The position numbers and the translations under genes were made by a program. A stretch of DNA of 64,000 nt from positions 1 through 64,000 of the forward strand of contig NZ_JAGISH010000009.1 in the NCBI RefSeq assembly GCF_017813235.1. The letters are read 5' to 3'. The notes beneath the pieces are model-generated. The model did not search any database. It was not told the origin of the DNA and saw nothing but the letters and a program-made list of their open reading frames with translations. Each line of letters begins with the position of its first letter. Position 1 is the first letter of the stretch. Shown here one piece after another: positions 42,105 through 51,080 of the stretch. Source of the stretch: Sagittula salina (GTDB lineage Bacteria > Pseudomonadota > Alphaproteobacteria > Rhodobacterales > Rhodobacteraceae).

Positions 42105-42998
42105 TCAGGCCAGCCAGGGAACAACCAGCAGCTCGGCCGTGCCCTTCCACTCGTTGGTTTCGCCACCGGCGCCGTTTTCGGAGTTGAGGATCTTCCGGCC
42201 AGCGCTCTCCAGGGAGGGGCCCAACACCAGCAGGTTGGGCATCAGGCCAAGCGGCCGCCTCCCGTCGCCCTTCATGCCGGAGATCGCGGCGCGGGCGGTG
42301 GCGTAGTTCGCCGAGGTGAGGCTCTGCTTGGAGCCCCAGGCCATCTGCCAGAACCCGAAGCCCGCGTTCATGCGCGCGTCGGTGCCATAGACGAATTCGT
42401 TCTGGTCGAAGACGTTGTCGTCGGTCGGCTTGTCCTTCGCGACGAACTGGAAGTCCTTGCGCTTCTGCAGGATGAGCGGCTTCAGGGCGCGGGACGTATC
42501 CATCAGGAACCACGGGGCACCGCTGCCGCCGTCGGTGTTGGCCACGGTGGTCTCGTTGCCTTTTTCATCCAGCACCGGGTGGTCGGTATCGAAGAAGTTC
42601 TGGCCGTCGTAGCACTCGGTCGTGAAACCGTCCTTCAGCAGCGAGAAGATCAGCGTATCGGGGTGCGCCCCCGAGGACCGGCCCATCTCGGCGAACATCG
42701 GTCCGTAAATCCCGAGATTGTCGGTCTCGACGTCGTCCTTGTCGACGCCGATGGTCAGTTCGAAGGGCTTCTCGCGGATTGCGTAGTCGTGCTGCTGCAG
42801 GTTCTGCACGGCGCGGGGGCCGATCCATTCGCGGACGTTCGGCATCTTGCCGAGCCAGCCGTACTTCTGCTCCTTCTGCGTGGAGCGGACCTCGGTGGCG
42901 ACGCGCTGCCACTGCGACGGCGCCTGGTCGAGGCCGTTCTGGAACGCACCGGAGAAACCGACGCGCAGGCTGTTGAGGTTTGCTGCGTTCACCAGCAT
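42105..42998 (-). CDS. Major capsid protein (Mu gpT-like)
   Basis: A 297-residue Mu-type major head subunit. Signature stretches are LNSLRVGFSGAFQNGLDQAP, EQKYGWLGKMPNVREWIGPR, QQHDYAIREKPFELTIGVDK and the C-terminal LLVLGPSLESAGRKILNSE. The fold is HK97-like. The gene is preceded by a decoration protein and the protease/scaffold gene. Well conserved, so it would be a good marker for classification. Confidence 0.92.
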   Translation of the reverse strand: MLVNAANLNSLRVGFSGAFQNGLDQAPSQWQRVATEVRSTQKEQKYGWLGKMPNVREWIGPRAVQNLQQHDYAIREKPFELTIGVDKDDVETDNLGIYGPMFAEMGRSSGAHPDTLIFSLLKDGFTTECYDGQNFFDTDHPVLDEKGNETTVANTDGGSGAPWFLMDTSRALKPLILQKRKDFQFVAKDKPTDDNVFDQNEFVYGTDARMNAGFGFWQMAWGSKQSLTSANYATARAAISGMKGDGRRPLGLMPNLLVLGPSLESAGRKILNSENGAGGETNEWKGTAELLVVPWLA

Positions 42999-43011
42999 GT
43001 CAGGGTCTCCT

Positions 43012-43443
43012 TCAGGAAGCGTTGGTCAGCGCGGCGTCGAAGCGGACCCAGACGCCTTGGGCGTCCACGTCGTCGACCACGCCAGCGGGCGAGCGGGTAC
43101 CGGTGCCGTCGGTCTTCGCGACCGTCTGGTCGTCGACGGCGAAGGCCTTGGCGCCGATGTCGGCCGCGGTGATCTCGTCGCCACCCGCGCTGTTGGCGTA
43201 CCGGAACACGCCGGGGCGGTAGGTGCAGGTCTTCTCACCGGCGGCACCGCCGCTGTTGTCGACCTGCTCTTCGGCGCGGCCGACACCAACCAGGCCGGTT
43301 GCGGTCTGCCCCGGCACCAGGTGCCCGGCGGAATTCCGCATGAGGTAGGCGCCGGCGAAGATCTTCACGGCGGCCGCCACGGTCCCGCGGCGGACGTCGC
43401 CCTCGGCGCGGGGCGTGTTGCGGTCTTGGGTCAGTGCAGACAT
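43012..43443 (-). CDS. Head decoration protein
   Basis: A 143-residue protein (MSALTQDRNTPRAEGDVRRG...) of the capsid-cement type. AAVKIFAGAYLMRNSAGHLV, GRAEEQVDNSGG and the C-terminal GVVDDVDAQGVWVRFD resemble the decoration proteins that occur between the protease and gpT in FluMu-like phages. It would stabilise the expanded capsid. Confidence 0.75.
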   Translation of the reverse strand: MSALTQDRNTPRAEGDVRRGTVAAAVKIFAGAYLMRNSAGHLVPGQTATGLVGVGRAEEQVDNSGGAAGEKTCTYRPGVFRYANSAGGDEITAADIGAKAFAVDDQTVAKTDGTGTRSPAGVVDDVDAQGVWVRFDAALTNAS

Positions 43444-43446
43444 CGT

Positions 43447-44463
43447 TCAGGCCTCCCGCGCTTCGGCGTCGGCCTTCAGCCCCGCCAGGTAGACGTCATG
43501 CGCCACGCCGAGCTGGTCGGCGATGGTGCGCTGCTCCGCCGTCAGGGCGGTGATCTCGATCCCGGCCGGGGCCGGTTTCCCGGTATGCGTCGGCGACAGT
43601 TTCGGCAGGCGCTTGGCGATCTTCTCGGCGCGCTGGGGATTGTCCGCGTGCATCGCGGTCAGCTCGACCGTCATCTCGTCGTCGATGGCGTAGCCTTCGC
43701 CGCGCATGCGCTCGATGAAGCGTTCGGCCTGCAGCCCGGCGACCTGGGCGGTCAGCACGACCACGTCGCCTGCGCCCTCGGCCTTCTTCGTCAGGGCCTT
43801 GGCCAGAACGGTGAGTTCCTGCACATCTGCATCGCCCTCCGCGCCGAGAACGGTGGCGAGGGCGGTCAGCTCGACCGGTCCCGCCTCCTTTTTGAGAGCC
43901 GTGATGGCGGCGAGGATGTCCTCTTCGCTCGCGGTCTCTGCCAGGCCCACGGCCTTGGCGAATTTCTCAAATCCCATGGCTTCGGTCTCCATTGTGAGGG
44001 ATGCGATACTCCCGCCCAGCGCGGGGACATTGGTCAGTGACACCTGCGCCACGCGCAGGATCTTCGAGGGCTGGCTCTTGGCGCAGAGCAGCACCGGAGA
44101 GACGCCGGAATAGGCATAGGGCCGGGAGCCCATCAGCGCGCGACCCTGGGCGTTCCACTCGACGCGCCCCCAGAGGCCGTCGGCGCGCGCCTGCAGCTCG
44201 ACGACGCGGCCCATGGCCGGCGCGTCCTCGCCCTTCGGCGTGCGGCGGATTGTGGAATGGTTCACGTCGACGATGATCGGCCCGGCGCTCAGGCTGGAGG
44301 AGATCAGCGCGGTGGCGTCATCGTAGCGCCACGGGCCACGGCCATCGATCGCCTGGAACGGCACGCCCGCGGCGGGCAGCAGCTGCATCCACTCCGGCGG
44401 ACCGTCCTCGGAGGAGGCGGTCAGCTCGAAGACCTGGCAGAGAATGGCGGGCTCGGTTTTCAT
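43447..44463 (-). CDS. Phage protease/scaffold (Mu gpI/Z-like)
   Basis: Prohead protease fused with the scaffold, as in Mu I/Z (338 aa from ATG 44463). The protease part includes IIVDVNHSTIRRTPKGEDAP (His in DVNH) and GSRPYAYSGVSPVLLC with the catalytic Ser in YSGVSP. The C-terminal half is a helical, Lys/Glu-rich scaffold. Mu-type phages often make the scaffold from an internal start. A GTG start at 44487 is possible. A small hairpin, ggggca/tgcccc, precedes the ATG. Confidence 0.88.
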   Translation of the reverse strand: MKTEPAILCQVFELTASSEDGPPEWMQLLPAAGVPFQAIDGRGPWRYDDATALISSSLSAGPIIVDVNHSTIRRTPKGEDAPAMGRVVELQARADGLWGRVEWNAQGRALMGSRPYAYSGVSPVLLCAKSQPSKILRVAQVSLTNVPALGGSIASLTMETEAMGFEKFAKAVGLAETASEEDILAAITALKKEAGPVELTALATVLGAEGDADVQELTVLAKALTKKAEGAGDVVVLTAQVAGLQAERFIERMRGEGYAIDDEMTVELTAMHADNPQRAEKIAKRLPKLSPTHTGKPAPAGIEITALTAEQRTIADQLGVAHDVYLAGLKADAEAREA

Positions 44464-44501
44464 AGGGGGCAAACTGCCCCTCTTCACCGGCTCCGTTCAC
44501 C

Positions 44502-44515
44502 GGGAAGGTTGATCC
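44502..44515 (-). promoter_or_regulatory. Shared 14-bp motif upstream of head operon
   Basis: On the minus strand GGATCAACCTTCCC, 39-52 bp upstream of the protease gene. The identical 14 bp occur at 53600-53613 upstream of the lysis gene. It is a candidate binding or promoter element of the phage late/middle activator. Confidence 0.5.
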
Positions 44516-44521
44516 CGAGCT

Positions 44522-45034
44522 TCAGCCGTCGAAGGCGCCTTGCAGGTAGTCTTCGATCGTCTCGACGATGTCGACCTCGTCTTTCGGTCCCACGCCAAGG
44601 AAAGGGCGTGTTGGGATTTCACCCCAGGGGATAGGCGATCCGTTCGACATCGAGCCGAAAGCTCCGCGCTTTGCGCCGAATTGCATCGCGGCCGCCTGGA
44701 TGCGGTTCGAGCCCCAGTCGACGCCCTGGGCAGACGCTTCGTAGGCGATCGTGTAGCTCAGCATCCGGGTCACGCCGATCAGCGGCTTCGTCGGAACGGG
44801 CGCATTGGCCTTCTTGCCCTCGCGGCGGCGGTAGCTTTCAAGGCTGGCCAACGACTTCGCGGGCCAGGGCGTGCCATCGGGTGCACGGCTGGTCGCAAAG
44901 TTCTGTTTGGTGCTTTCGACCATGAGTTCGCCCAGGTCGCGATAGAGCGGGGTCGGATCCTTCAGGGCCGCCGCCACACGTCGAAGGCCCGGCGTGATCT
45001 GGTCGCTGGTGAAGTCGATCGAGGTTCCGACCAT
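44522..45034 (-). CDS. Virion morphogenesis protein (Mu gpG-like)
   Basis: A 170-residue gpG-family (phage virion morphogenesis, tail completion) protein. TKQNFATSRAPDGTPWPAKS, LIGVTRMLSYTIAYEASAQG and the HxQFG-like AAMQFGAKRGAFGS are the family's signature blocks, and IPTRPFLGVGPKDEVDI is its end. Coupled by TGATG with the small gene upstream. Confidence 0.9.
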   Translation of the reverse strand: MVGTSIDFTSDQITPGLRRVAAALKDPTPLYRDLGELMVESTKQNFATSRAPDGTPWPAKSLASLESYRRREGKKANAPVPTKPLIGVTRMLSYTIAYEASAQGVDWGSNRIQAAAMQFGAKRGAFGSMSNGSPIPWGEIPTRPFLGVGPKDEVDIVETIEDYLQGAFDG

Positions 45035-45240
45035 CAGAGCCCCAGCTCGAGCGTGGGCGCGGCCGGGTCGAAGTCGGCCGCCTGGCGCGCAGTGGCCAGG
45101 GCTTCGTGCCACAGAGCGGCCTCGGTGCTCCGGTCCGGTTCGGGCAGTTCCTCGAGCAGCGTGTCCAGCTGCTCCTCGGCGTTCCCGGGCAACGGCTGGG
45201 CGTTGATCAGGGCGAGGATACGTTCTTCAACGTCAGACAT
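45034..45240 (-). CDS. Small acidic phage protein (68 aa)
   Basis: MSDVEERILALINAQPLPGN opens an acidic helical protein. It overlaps the end of the F-like gene by 8 bp and is coupled to the gpG-like gene (TGATG). No family recognised. The tight overlaps support translation. Possibly a regulator or a partner for the F- or G-like proteins. Confidence 0.65.
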   Translation of the reverse strand: MSDVEERILALINAQPLPGNAEEQLDTLLEELPEPDRSTEAALWHEALATARQAADFDPAAPTLELGL

Positions 45241-46759
45241 TCCACCGGTCCTTCGCTTTGAAGACGGCCAGCAGCTCCGGCTTGATCCGCCAGTGGTGCT
45301 CCGGTCCAAGATTATACAGGACAAAGCTTTCCGCGACAAACTCCATCGCGTTGCTGCTGCCGTATTTCGAGACTGCCAGGTGCCAACCCTGCTGGTTCCA
45401 GCCATGGATCGCGTCGTTGATCTCGGTCCAGTGGGAGAAGTGCAGCTGGTGGCCGGTCTCGTGCACGGCGACGCCGCGAGGCGCTTCGTCGCCGGGGTAA
45501 TCGACTGTGAACTGCCAAAGGCCGGCGTCGTGGGCCCGCTGCGCCGCCTGCTTTGCCGCGCCTTCCGGCAGTCGCTCTATCCCCTTGGCCTGTAGACGGC
45601 GGTACTCATCGAGCTTTCGATCCCGGGCGGCGAGGCGGCGGTCGAGGGGAAGTTTCGCCCAACCGCCCTTTTCCCACCAATCGCCGAATTCGAGGCCGCT
45701 GCGGTCCCACCCCATCGCACGGACGCGGGGCGCGTACCAGGCATGCGCCTTCGATGTGCTGCGGAGCCCCGCGGTGGCGCGGGCGATCAGCGTAGCCGAT
45801 CCCACGGCTTGTAGAGGGACCATCTCGAAGCGATGCTTCAGATCCCACAGGGTGCGGATCACCTGGTTGACGGCGTCGAGCTGCACCTTGCCTGGCCAGG
45901 CAACTTCCTTCTCGGCGATCCCGGCCTCCACGACCAGGCGCGCGGTATCCTTCAGGTTCTTCGCCTCGCGCAGTTCCGGGGGACGCGGTGGTGGCGGGTT
46001 TTCGATCGAGCTGGCAAGGTCTGAAGCCAAGGGCTGCGGCAAGGTCGCCACCTTCGCCGCGACCGCCGCCCGCACCTGCTCGACCACCGTGCGGCCGGGC
46101 GCATAGCCCCAGCCTTTGTCGATGCCCTCGGGCTCGCCGGTTTTCGGATCCCGTGTGTTCCAGTCGTCGCCCAGCAGGACCATCGGATTGCCGCCCTTTC
46201 GCATGGCGTCCTTGATCGAGCGGGCCCCAACGACATAGCACCCACAGCCCCAGCCGTTTGGTGGGAAGTGGGTGAACCAGAAAGGGTGGTCGGAGGGGAG
46301 GATGAGGCCATCCCAGGCAAGGTGCTGCTCCCGCGGTTCCGCCGCGCCGGAGTGGCGATAGACCCAGAAGGGGAAGCCGCCGTCGACCAGCTGGGCGAAA
46401 CGGCCGGCGGCATAGGTCGAGCGCAGATTGGTGGTATAGATCACCCGCGTGCGCCATGCCTCGCCGGCCTTGGTTCCCTCGCCCGTCCAGCCATGCCAGC
46501 CGCGCCGCGCGACGGTGGCCCGAAAGTCGCGGCGGAATTCCTCGATCGAGGTGCCGTCCTCGATCGCCTTGCCAACCGCGGCGGCGAGATCCCCGAGGAG
46601 GTCGGCCTTCAACGCCCCTGCCACCATGAACGCGTGATCGTGCTCACCATGCCATACGTCCGTCCAGCGGCTGGTCGGCAGCAGGGTGCCCAGTCGTTCG
46701 CGCCAGGCCGCGACCTGGGCGCCGAACGGTTGGTGAAAAACCCCGGACAGTTCGGCCAT
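45233..46759 (-). CDS. Mu F-like head morphogenesis protein fused to an HExxH metallopeptidase-like domain
   Basis: A 508-residue protein. Residues 1-210 are a Mu F domain: the RDFRATVARRGWHGWTGEG and RTRVIYTTNLRSTYAAGRFAQ stretches, the CGC cysteine cluster in GWGCGCYVV. It is used with the portal in DNA packaging and ejection. A linker with a PPPPRPPE stretch precedes a helical region. The C-terminal 100 residues hold AVHETGHQLHFSHW (an HExxH zinc site) and, about 40 residues on, FVAESFVLYNLG, a likely third ligand Glu, as in gluzincin metallopeptidases. The fused domain could act on the capsid or be delivered into the host. Confidence 0.85.
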   Translation of the reverse strand: MAELSGVFHQPFGAQVAAWRERLGTLLPTSRWTDVWHGEHDHAFMVAGALKADLLGDLAAAVGKAIEDGTSIEEFRRDFRATVARRGWHGWTGEGTKAGEAWRTRVIYTTNLRSTYAAGRFAQLVDGGFPFWVYRHSGAAEPREQHLAWDGLILPSDHPFWFTHFPPNGWGCGCYVVGARSIKDAMRKGGNPMVLLGDDWNTRDPKTGEPEGIDKGWGYAPGRTVVEQVRAAVAAKVATLPQPLASDLASSIENPPPPRPPELREAKNLKDTARLVVEAGIAEKEVAWPGKVQLDAVNQVIRTLWDLKHRFEMVPLQAVGSATLIARATAGLRSTSKAHAWYAPRVRAMGWDRSGLEFGDWWEKGGWAKLPLDRRLAARDRKLDEYRRLQAKGIERLPEGAAKQAAQRAHDAGLWQFTVDYPGDEAPRGVAVHETGHQLHFSHWTEINDAIHGWNQQGWHLAVSKYGSSNAMEFVAESFVLYNLGPEHHWRIKPELLAVFKAKDRWNV

Positions 46760-46762
46760 CGG

Positions 46763-48388
46763 TTATTCCGCCACCTCTGCCCGTCCGCCGAGCTCTGCTG
46801 CGGCAAAGCCGCCTGCGAAGAATGCGGTGAGGTCTTCCACCGGGATCTCGGGAAAGGCCCCGAGAATGATGTCGCGGGCCTCCTCAAGCGTCTCGGCGCC
46901 CGCGACCAGGTGCTCGATGCGCGAAAGCATTCGGCCGATGATCGGCGCTGCCTCCGCCTCCATACGATCGGCCATCGGGACGATTGGCTCAGGGCGCGGC
47001 TGGGGCTTGCCAACGCCTGTCGCCGGGCCCTGGGACGCGGTCAGGGCTTCTTGGGTGTTTAAGGGGTGTTTAACGGGGCGCTGCAGGTCATTTGCGGTCC
47101 CGACGCGGGGCGCGCTTTGCTCCGGGCTCGGGATCGCAGCCGATTTGCTGAGAGTTCGCGCCCCCTCGGCCGGACGGCGCAGCCCCAGCTTCGCGTACAC
47201 GTCGTCCTCGGCGACGGAAAGCCCCAGGCCGACCGCCGTATCGACGTTCTGCATCCAGGCCGTCACGTCCTCGGCTTCCGGTCGGGCGATGACAACGCGC
47301 GGATAGCGGCCATGGCCTGGGAAGTTCAGGTCGACGATAGGGCGGATCAGGTCGCGGTTGATGGCTGCGGCGAGGGCCTTGGCATCCGCGCGCTCGATAT
47401 CCTCCTGGACCAGCCGGTGTTCGGCTCCGGAGCCGAGCCCGCCGGTGACAGCGTCGGTCGTGGCCGTCTGGCCGAGAACCGCCTTCGATACCTGCTTGTC
47501 CAGCCAGTCGGCGCGCTGCTCGTAGAGCTGGACGGAGGAGGAGACCTGACCGGTCTGGATGAACTCGATCTCCACGCCCTCCGGGACGATCCCGGCGCAG
47601 TCTCCCGCGATGTTCGCGACCGCGCGGAACAGAGTGCGGCGATCCTCCTCCGATGCCCCGGTCGGATACTTCCCGAGGCGGAGAGGCTGGCCATAGGTCT
47701 GAACGAAGATCGCCCAGTCACGCTCCGTGAACTTCTTGAAGAGGTAGGCCCAGGTCACCGGGCGGGCGAGACCGCCGCGGGCCGGGATCCCAGACTTCGC
47801 GCGGATCTGCGCGGTGATGAACTTGAACGCCGGCAGGGGGACCTCCGGGCCGTGCTCGTCCAGCATCATCGGGGTGCGGAGGTCGCGCCGATCGAAGCGG
47901 AACCAGCGCGGGTCGCGCCATTCCAGTCGCGTCGGCATGAACTGCCCCATCGATCGATCCCAGATGATCTCGGTGAAGCTGTAGCCCTTGCCGATCGCAT
48001 CGAGGATGTCGAACATCTCGTCCTGCAGTTCCTCCCGCTGCACCCAGTCACGGATCAGCTTGCCGGCTTCCACGTCGATCGGGTCGGCGCTCGCGTCCTC
48101 AACGGAGATGTCCAGCCCGGTCACCGACCGCCTGCGCGTGCCCAGGACGCCGACGTAATGAAGGTCGCGCTCCTCGATGATCTCCGCGAGCTCCAGGTAA
48201 CGCAGCGGGTCGCCAGTCTCGGCCTCCCGCAGGATCTGGGCGAGGCGCCGAGGGTTCAGCCCATCGCCTGGGGACCCGGTCAGCGGCGATCGCACGCCGC
48301 CGAGCGTGGGACCCGCGACCTCCTGCGTGAGGACCGCCCGCTTGACGGGGCGGCCCCATTGGTCGAGCAGCTGCGTGTCTCGTGCCAT
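46763..48388 (-). CDS. Portal protein (DUF935, Mu gp29-like)
   Basis: A 541-residue DUF935 portal. Recognisable sequence includes MARDTQLLDQWGRPVKRAVL, AEIIEERDLHYVGVLGTRRR, YSFTEIIWDRSMGQFMPTRL and WAIFVQTYGQPLRLGKYP. It forms the dodecameric DNA gate. ATG at 48388 has a gaggagcc ribosome site; the in-frame sequence upstream is a shadow. The stop lies 4 bp before the F-like gene. Confidence 0.92.
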   Translation of the reverse strand: MARDTQLLDQWGRPVKRAVLTQEVAGPTLGGVRSPLTGSPGDGLNPRRLAQILREAETGDPLRYLELAEIIEERDLHYVGVLGTRRRSVTGLDISVEDASADPIDVEAGKLIRDWVQREELQDEMFDILDAIGKGYSFTEIIWDRSMGQFMPTRLEWRDPRWFRFDRRDLRTPMMLDEHGPEVPLPAFKFITAQIRAKSGIPARGGLARPVTWAYLFKKFTERDWAIFVQTYGQPLRLGKYPTGASEEDRRTLFRAVANIAGDCAGIVPEGVEIEFIQTGQVSSSVQLYEQRADWLDKQVSKAVLGQTATTDAVTGGLGSGAEHRLVQEDIERADAKALAAAINRDLIRPIVDLNFPGHGRYPRVVIARPEAEDVTAWMQNVDTAVGLGLSVAEDDVYAKLGLRRPAEGARTLSKSAAIPSPEQSAPRVGTANDLQRPVKHPLNTQEALTASQGPATGVGKPQPRPEPIVPMADRMEAEAAPIIGRMLSRIEHLVAGAETLEEARDIILGAFPEIPVEDLTAFFAGGFAAAELGGRAEVAE

Positions 48389-48399
48389 GGTGGCTCCTC

Positions 48400-50034
48400 T
48401 CAGATTATGCCGCGCAGTCGTGCGCCCAAAGGTTGCGTCCACCAGCGGCGGCCCTCATCGTCGTCGTTGCCGGCATCGATGTCCTGGTCCCGGCGCGGAA
48501 CCGGGGTGTATCCGATCTCGGAGGGCTTCTGCCGCGACGCGTACCAGGCAAGCGCTCCGGCGATGGCCGTATCGCCGTGGCGGTCGAGCCCGTCGGACCC
48601 CTTGAAGCGGAAATTGTCGGGTACCTTGATCACGCCTCCGTCGAACTGAAGGGCCTGGTGGTCGGAGAGAATGTCAGCGTGCGCCGGCAGCTGGATGGTC
48701 CGGTCGGTGAAGGCCTCGATGTAGGGAGGCATCTCTTCCTGGTACCACGCCCGGCTGAAGGAGACCTCGACGATCCGCGCCCCGTAACGCTGCGCCGCGA
48801 CCTCCGCCAGGTATCCGCCGTTCCCCGTCTTATCGACCGCTCCCTTGGCGAAGCGCGGCAGCGCATCGACAACGTAGAAGAGCACCTGCTTCTGCTGCTG
48901 GAAGGGGATGTTGCGCATCTCGACCACGATCTTCGCCCGGCGCACGAGATCTTCGCCCTCCTCGAGCACCACGATGTCGGTGGCGTCGCCGGAGCGCGCG
49001 AAGTCTTCACCGAAGTAGTGGCGACGGGACGGGTTCAGGGTCTTCAGGACCGGGCGGAGATGGGCCTTGCACCAGGCCTCGGTCTCGGCCCGGCGGTCAG
49101 GCTCCGGAGCGTTCTTGAAGGCGTCGGGCTGGTGCCACCGGACGAACGGGATCCCCCTCACGAGGCAGGCCTCGATCTGGACCCGCGTCAGGGCGGCGCC
49201 CGCCATCTCGGACGGGATCGCGTCAAGCTCCTGCTTCATCGCCGCGTCGCGGGCGCCGTAGGAGCCACGGATCTGTGCCTCCCATGCCTTCTGGCCTGCC
49301 TGCGTCCACTCGGTGCCCCTCATCTGGCAGACGCGCACGTAGAGGCCGTTCCGCACCGCGTCGCCAAAGGTGTAGCGATGCACCTTCCAGGCGTTCTTGC
49401 CGGCACGCGCCTCGCGGATCACTTCGTTGAAGGGGTTCAGGTGGCCGTTGTGCGTCGAGATCATCACGACCTTGCCACCCCAGATCAGCATCGCGTTCAC
49501 CGCGTCGATGACCTCGCGAACGTCGCGGTGAAACGCCGCCTCGTCGATCACCACCTTGCCCTGGAGGCCGCGGATGTTCGCCGGGTTCGACGACAGCGCC
49601 TCGACCCGGTAGCCAGAGGCGAACTGGACGCGGTAGGCGGCGATCTTGCGGGTCGTGCCGTCGTCCTGCTGATCCTCGAAGAGGAACTCCTCGATCTTCC
49701 CCAACTCGCCCGCGATGACCTTGGCGAAGTGCGCAACGTAGCCGATGAACTCGCGGCCCTTCTCCTTTGTGTCGCCGATGTAGAAGACGTTCATGCCGCC
49801 GGCCGTGCGACTGGCGGCGGCGACCAGCGTGTCGTCGAGCGCCTCGGCGAAGGTGATGCCCGTGCGGCGCCCCTTCTCGCAGATCTTCAGGTCGGAGTTG
49901 TCCTCCAGCCAGGTCTTCTGGTGCTCCATCAGGATCCCGTCGACACGCGGGTCGAGATCCGGCGTGATGTCACCGCCGCGCGGCAGGTCGCCGGGCAGCT
50001 GGTCGGGGTCGCGGCTTAGGACGGCAGCGGTCAT
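48400..50034 (-). CDS. Terminase large subunit (Mu gp28-like)
   Basis: A 544-residue packaging motor. ATPase motifs are CEKGRRTGITFAEA (P-loop variant) and GKVVIDEAAFHRDV (Walker B), with the coupling motif MISTHNGHLNPF. The nuclease part has acidic residues in YFGEDFARSGDATDIVVLEE and RHGDTAIAGALAWY. As in Mu, it probably cuts host-linked DNA by a headful process that starts at the phage's early end. It overlaps the small upstream gene by 4 bp. Confidence 0.93.
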   Translation of the reverse strand: MTAAVLSRDPDQLPGDLPRGGDITPDLDPRVDGILMEHQKTWLEDNSDLKICEKGRRTGITFAEALDDTLVAAASRTAGGMNVFYIGDTKEKGREFIGYVAHFAKVIAGELGKIEEFLFEDQQDDGTTRKIAAYRVQFASGYRVEALSSNPANIRGLQGKVVIDEAAFHRDVREVIDAVNAMLIWGGKVVMISTHNGHLNPFNEVIREARAGKNAWKVHRYTFGDAVRNGLYVRVCQMRGTEWTQAGQKAWEAQIRGSYGARDAAMKQELDAIPSEMAGAALTRVQIEACLVRGIPFVRWHQPDAFKNAPEPDRRAETEAWCKAHLRPVLKTLNPSRRHYFGEDFARSGDATDIVVLEEGEDLVRRAKIVVEMRNIPFQQQKQVLFYVVDALPRFAKGAVDKTGNGGYLAEVAAQRYGARIVEVSFSRAWYQEEMPPYIEAFTDRTIQLPAHADILSDHQALQFDGGVIKVPDNFRFKGSDGLDRHGDTAIAGALAWYASRQKPSEIGYTPVPRRDQDIDAGNDDDEGRRWWTQPLGARLRGII

Positions 50035-50303
50035 CGTACGCGCGGCTTCGCATAGAGCGCACTGAGTGTCTCACGGGCGCGGAAGAAGTTCGGGTATCCT
50101 TGAAGGTTCGCCCCTCTGGCCTCCAACCTGAGCAGCCGTGCGTGCAGGCCGCCGTAGGTTCGCCCGTCAACCCGCTCACCGGCAAGGAACGCACGGATCA
50201 GGCTTGCCGCCTGGCGACAGGCGAGTGCGATCCGGCGGTCGCGCTTGTCCCAGTATTGGCCGTGCGCTGCCATGTCGTTTGCTACTTCTGCGGGGGATGC
50301 CAT
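50031..50303 (-). CDS. Phage hypothetical protein (90 aa)
   Basis: MASPAEVANDMAAHGQYWDK starts a helical, basic protein with a C-terminal GYPNFFRARETLSALYAKP. Coupled by TGATG to the gene before and ATGA to the terminase. No family recognised. Its position next to terminase suggests a packaging role, without direct evidence. Confidence 0.65.
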   Translation of the reverse strand: MASPAEVANDMAAHGQYWDKRDRRIALACRQAASLIRAFLAGERVDGRTYGGLHARLLRLEARGANLQGYPNFFRARETLSALYAKPRVR

Positions 50304-50437
50304 CAGGCGCGCCCCTTACGCTTAAGGCGTTCTTCCTGGCGGCGGACCTGCCGGGATTTTGTCGTCGGTAATGGTGGCGGCGAGCCCTTGAAGACACTCT
50401 TCAGAAAGCGGTTCAGCAAAGAAGCGAACATCAGCAT
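50303..50437 (-). CDS. Very small basic phage protein (44 aa)
   Basis: The 44 codons MLMFASLLNRFLKSVFKGSP...RKGRA are preceded and followed by TGATG overlaps, so the frame is almost certainly translated. An amphipathic hydrophobic N-terminus is followed by a strongly basic tail (QVRRQEERLKRKGRA). Family and function unknown. Confidence 0.6.
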   Translation of the reverse strand: MLMFASLLNRFLKSVFKGSPPPLPTTKSRQVRRQEERLKRKGRA

Positions 50438-50754
50438 CAGCAGGCCTCCCAGTAGCCGTTACGCAGCCAGCCGTGCCAGCCGGGACAGGGCGGGGCGCCC
50501 TGGTTCTTCACCGAGGGCTCGAGGCTCGTCTCTGTCCGGCTGCCATTCCAGCGCCAGGACGGGCCGCTCTGCTTCGGCTTGTGCGCATGTCCTACGGTGA
50601 TCCGGGCGAGAGACCCGCAGCCGCAGGGGCAGTAGAACCACAACGACGCCACGTCCCCTTCGCCCGCGGCCGAGATCCAGATCGAGCCAGCCAGCCTCTC
50701 GGCGCGATGCCGGTGACGGTCTGAGAACACGATGGCGCGCAGCGGACCTGTCAT
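50437..50754 (-). CDS. DUF6527-like zinc-binding phage protein
   Basis: A 105-residue protein with FYCPCGCGSLARITVGH (Cys cluster, probable zinc site), then SWRWNGSRTETSLEPSV and a C-terminal CPGWHGWLRNGYWE. This C-x-C-x-C...W...PS...C-x-x-H pattern is that of the DUF6527 family, frequent in Mu-like phages. No molecular role known. Confidence 0.7.
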   Translation of the reverse strand: MTGPLRAIVFSDRHRHRAERLAGSIWISAAGEGDVASLWFYCPCGCGSLARITVGHAHKPKQSGPSWRWNGSRTETSLEPSVKNQGAPPCPGWHGWLRNGYWEAC

Positions 50755-51080
50755 GTCGATGCGCCCTCCCAGGCGGCGTTGAAGCGGTCTTCAAGGGCGT
50801 CTTCACCGGGTGCGGAAAGACGCCCGTCACGGTTCAGCAGGTCGGGTGCGAAGTCACCTTCTCCGAGGCGCCAGAGGTGGCGGGCGCAGATCTGGTTCAC
50901 CAGGCGGCTGCAGCGCGGGTAGATCTCGACGGCGCGGGCCTCCGGTCCCCACACGGTGTTCTTGATCTCGAAGAGCTGGTCCCAGGTCAGCTGGCCTTCG
51001 TGCTCGACGCAGAGATGGCCGACGGCGTCGTCGATTGTGACGGGATAGCCGAGGAGGGTGAGGGTGCGGGGCTCGGTCAT
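50751..51080 (-). CDS. DUF7694-like phage protein
   Basis: A 109-residue protein whose middle (WDQLFEIKNTVWGPEARAVE, then IYPRCSRLVNQICARHLWRL) matches a small family encoded next to packaging genes in Mu-like phages of Rhodobacterales. It overlaps both neighbours by 4 bp. Function unknown. Confidence 0.65.
   Translation of the reverse strand: MTEPRTLTLLGYPVTIDDAVGHLCVEHEGQLTWDQLFEIKNTVWGPEARAVEIYPRCSRLVNQICARHLWRLGEGDFAPDLLNRDGRLSAPGEDALEDRFNAAWEGAST

Noticed and set aside
44464..44487. Hairpin ggggca/tgcccc before the protease ATG as a riboswitch
   Set aside because: Too small for a riboswitch; at most a local effect on translation.
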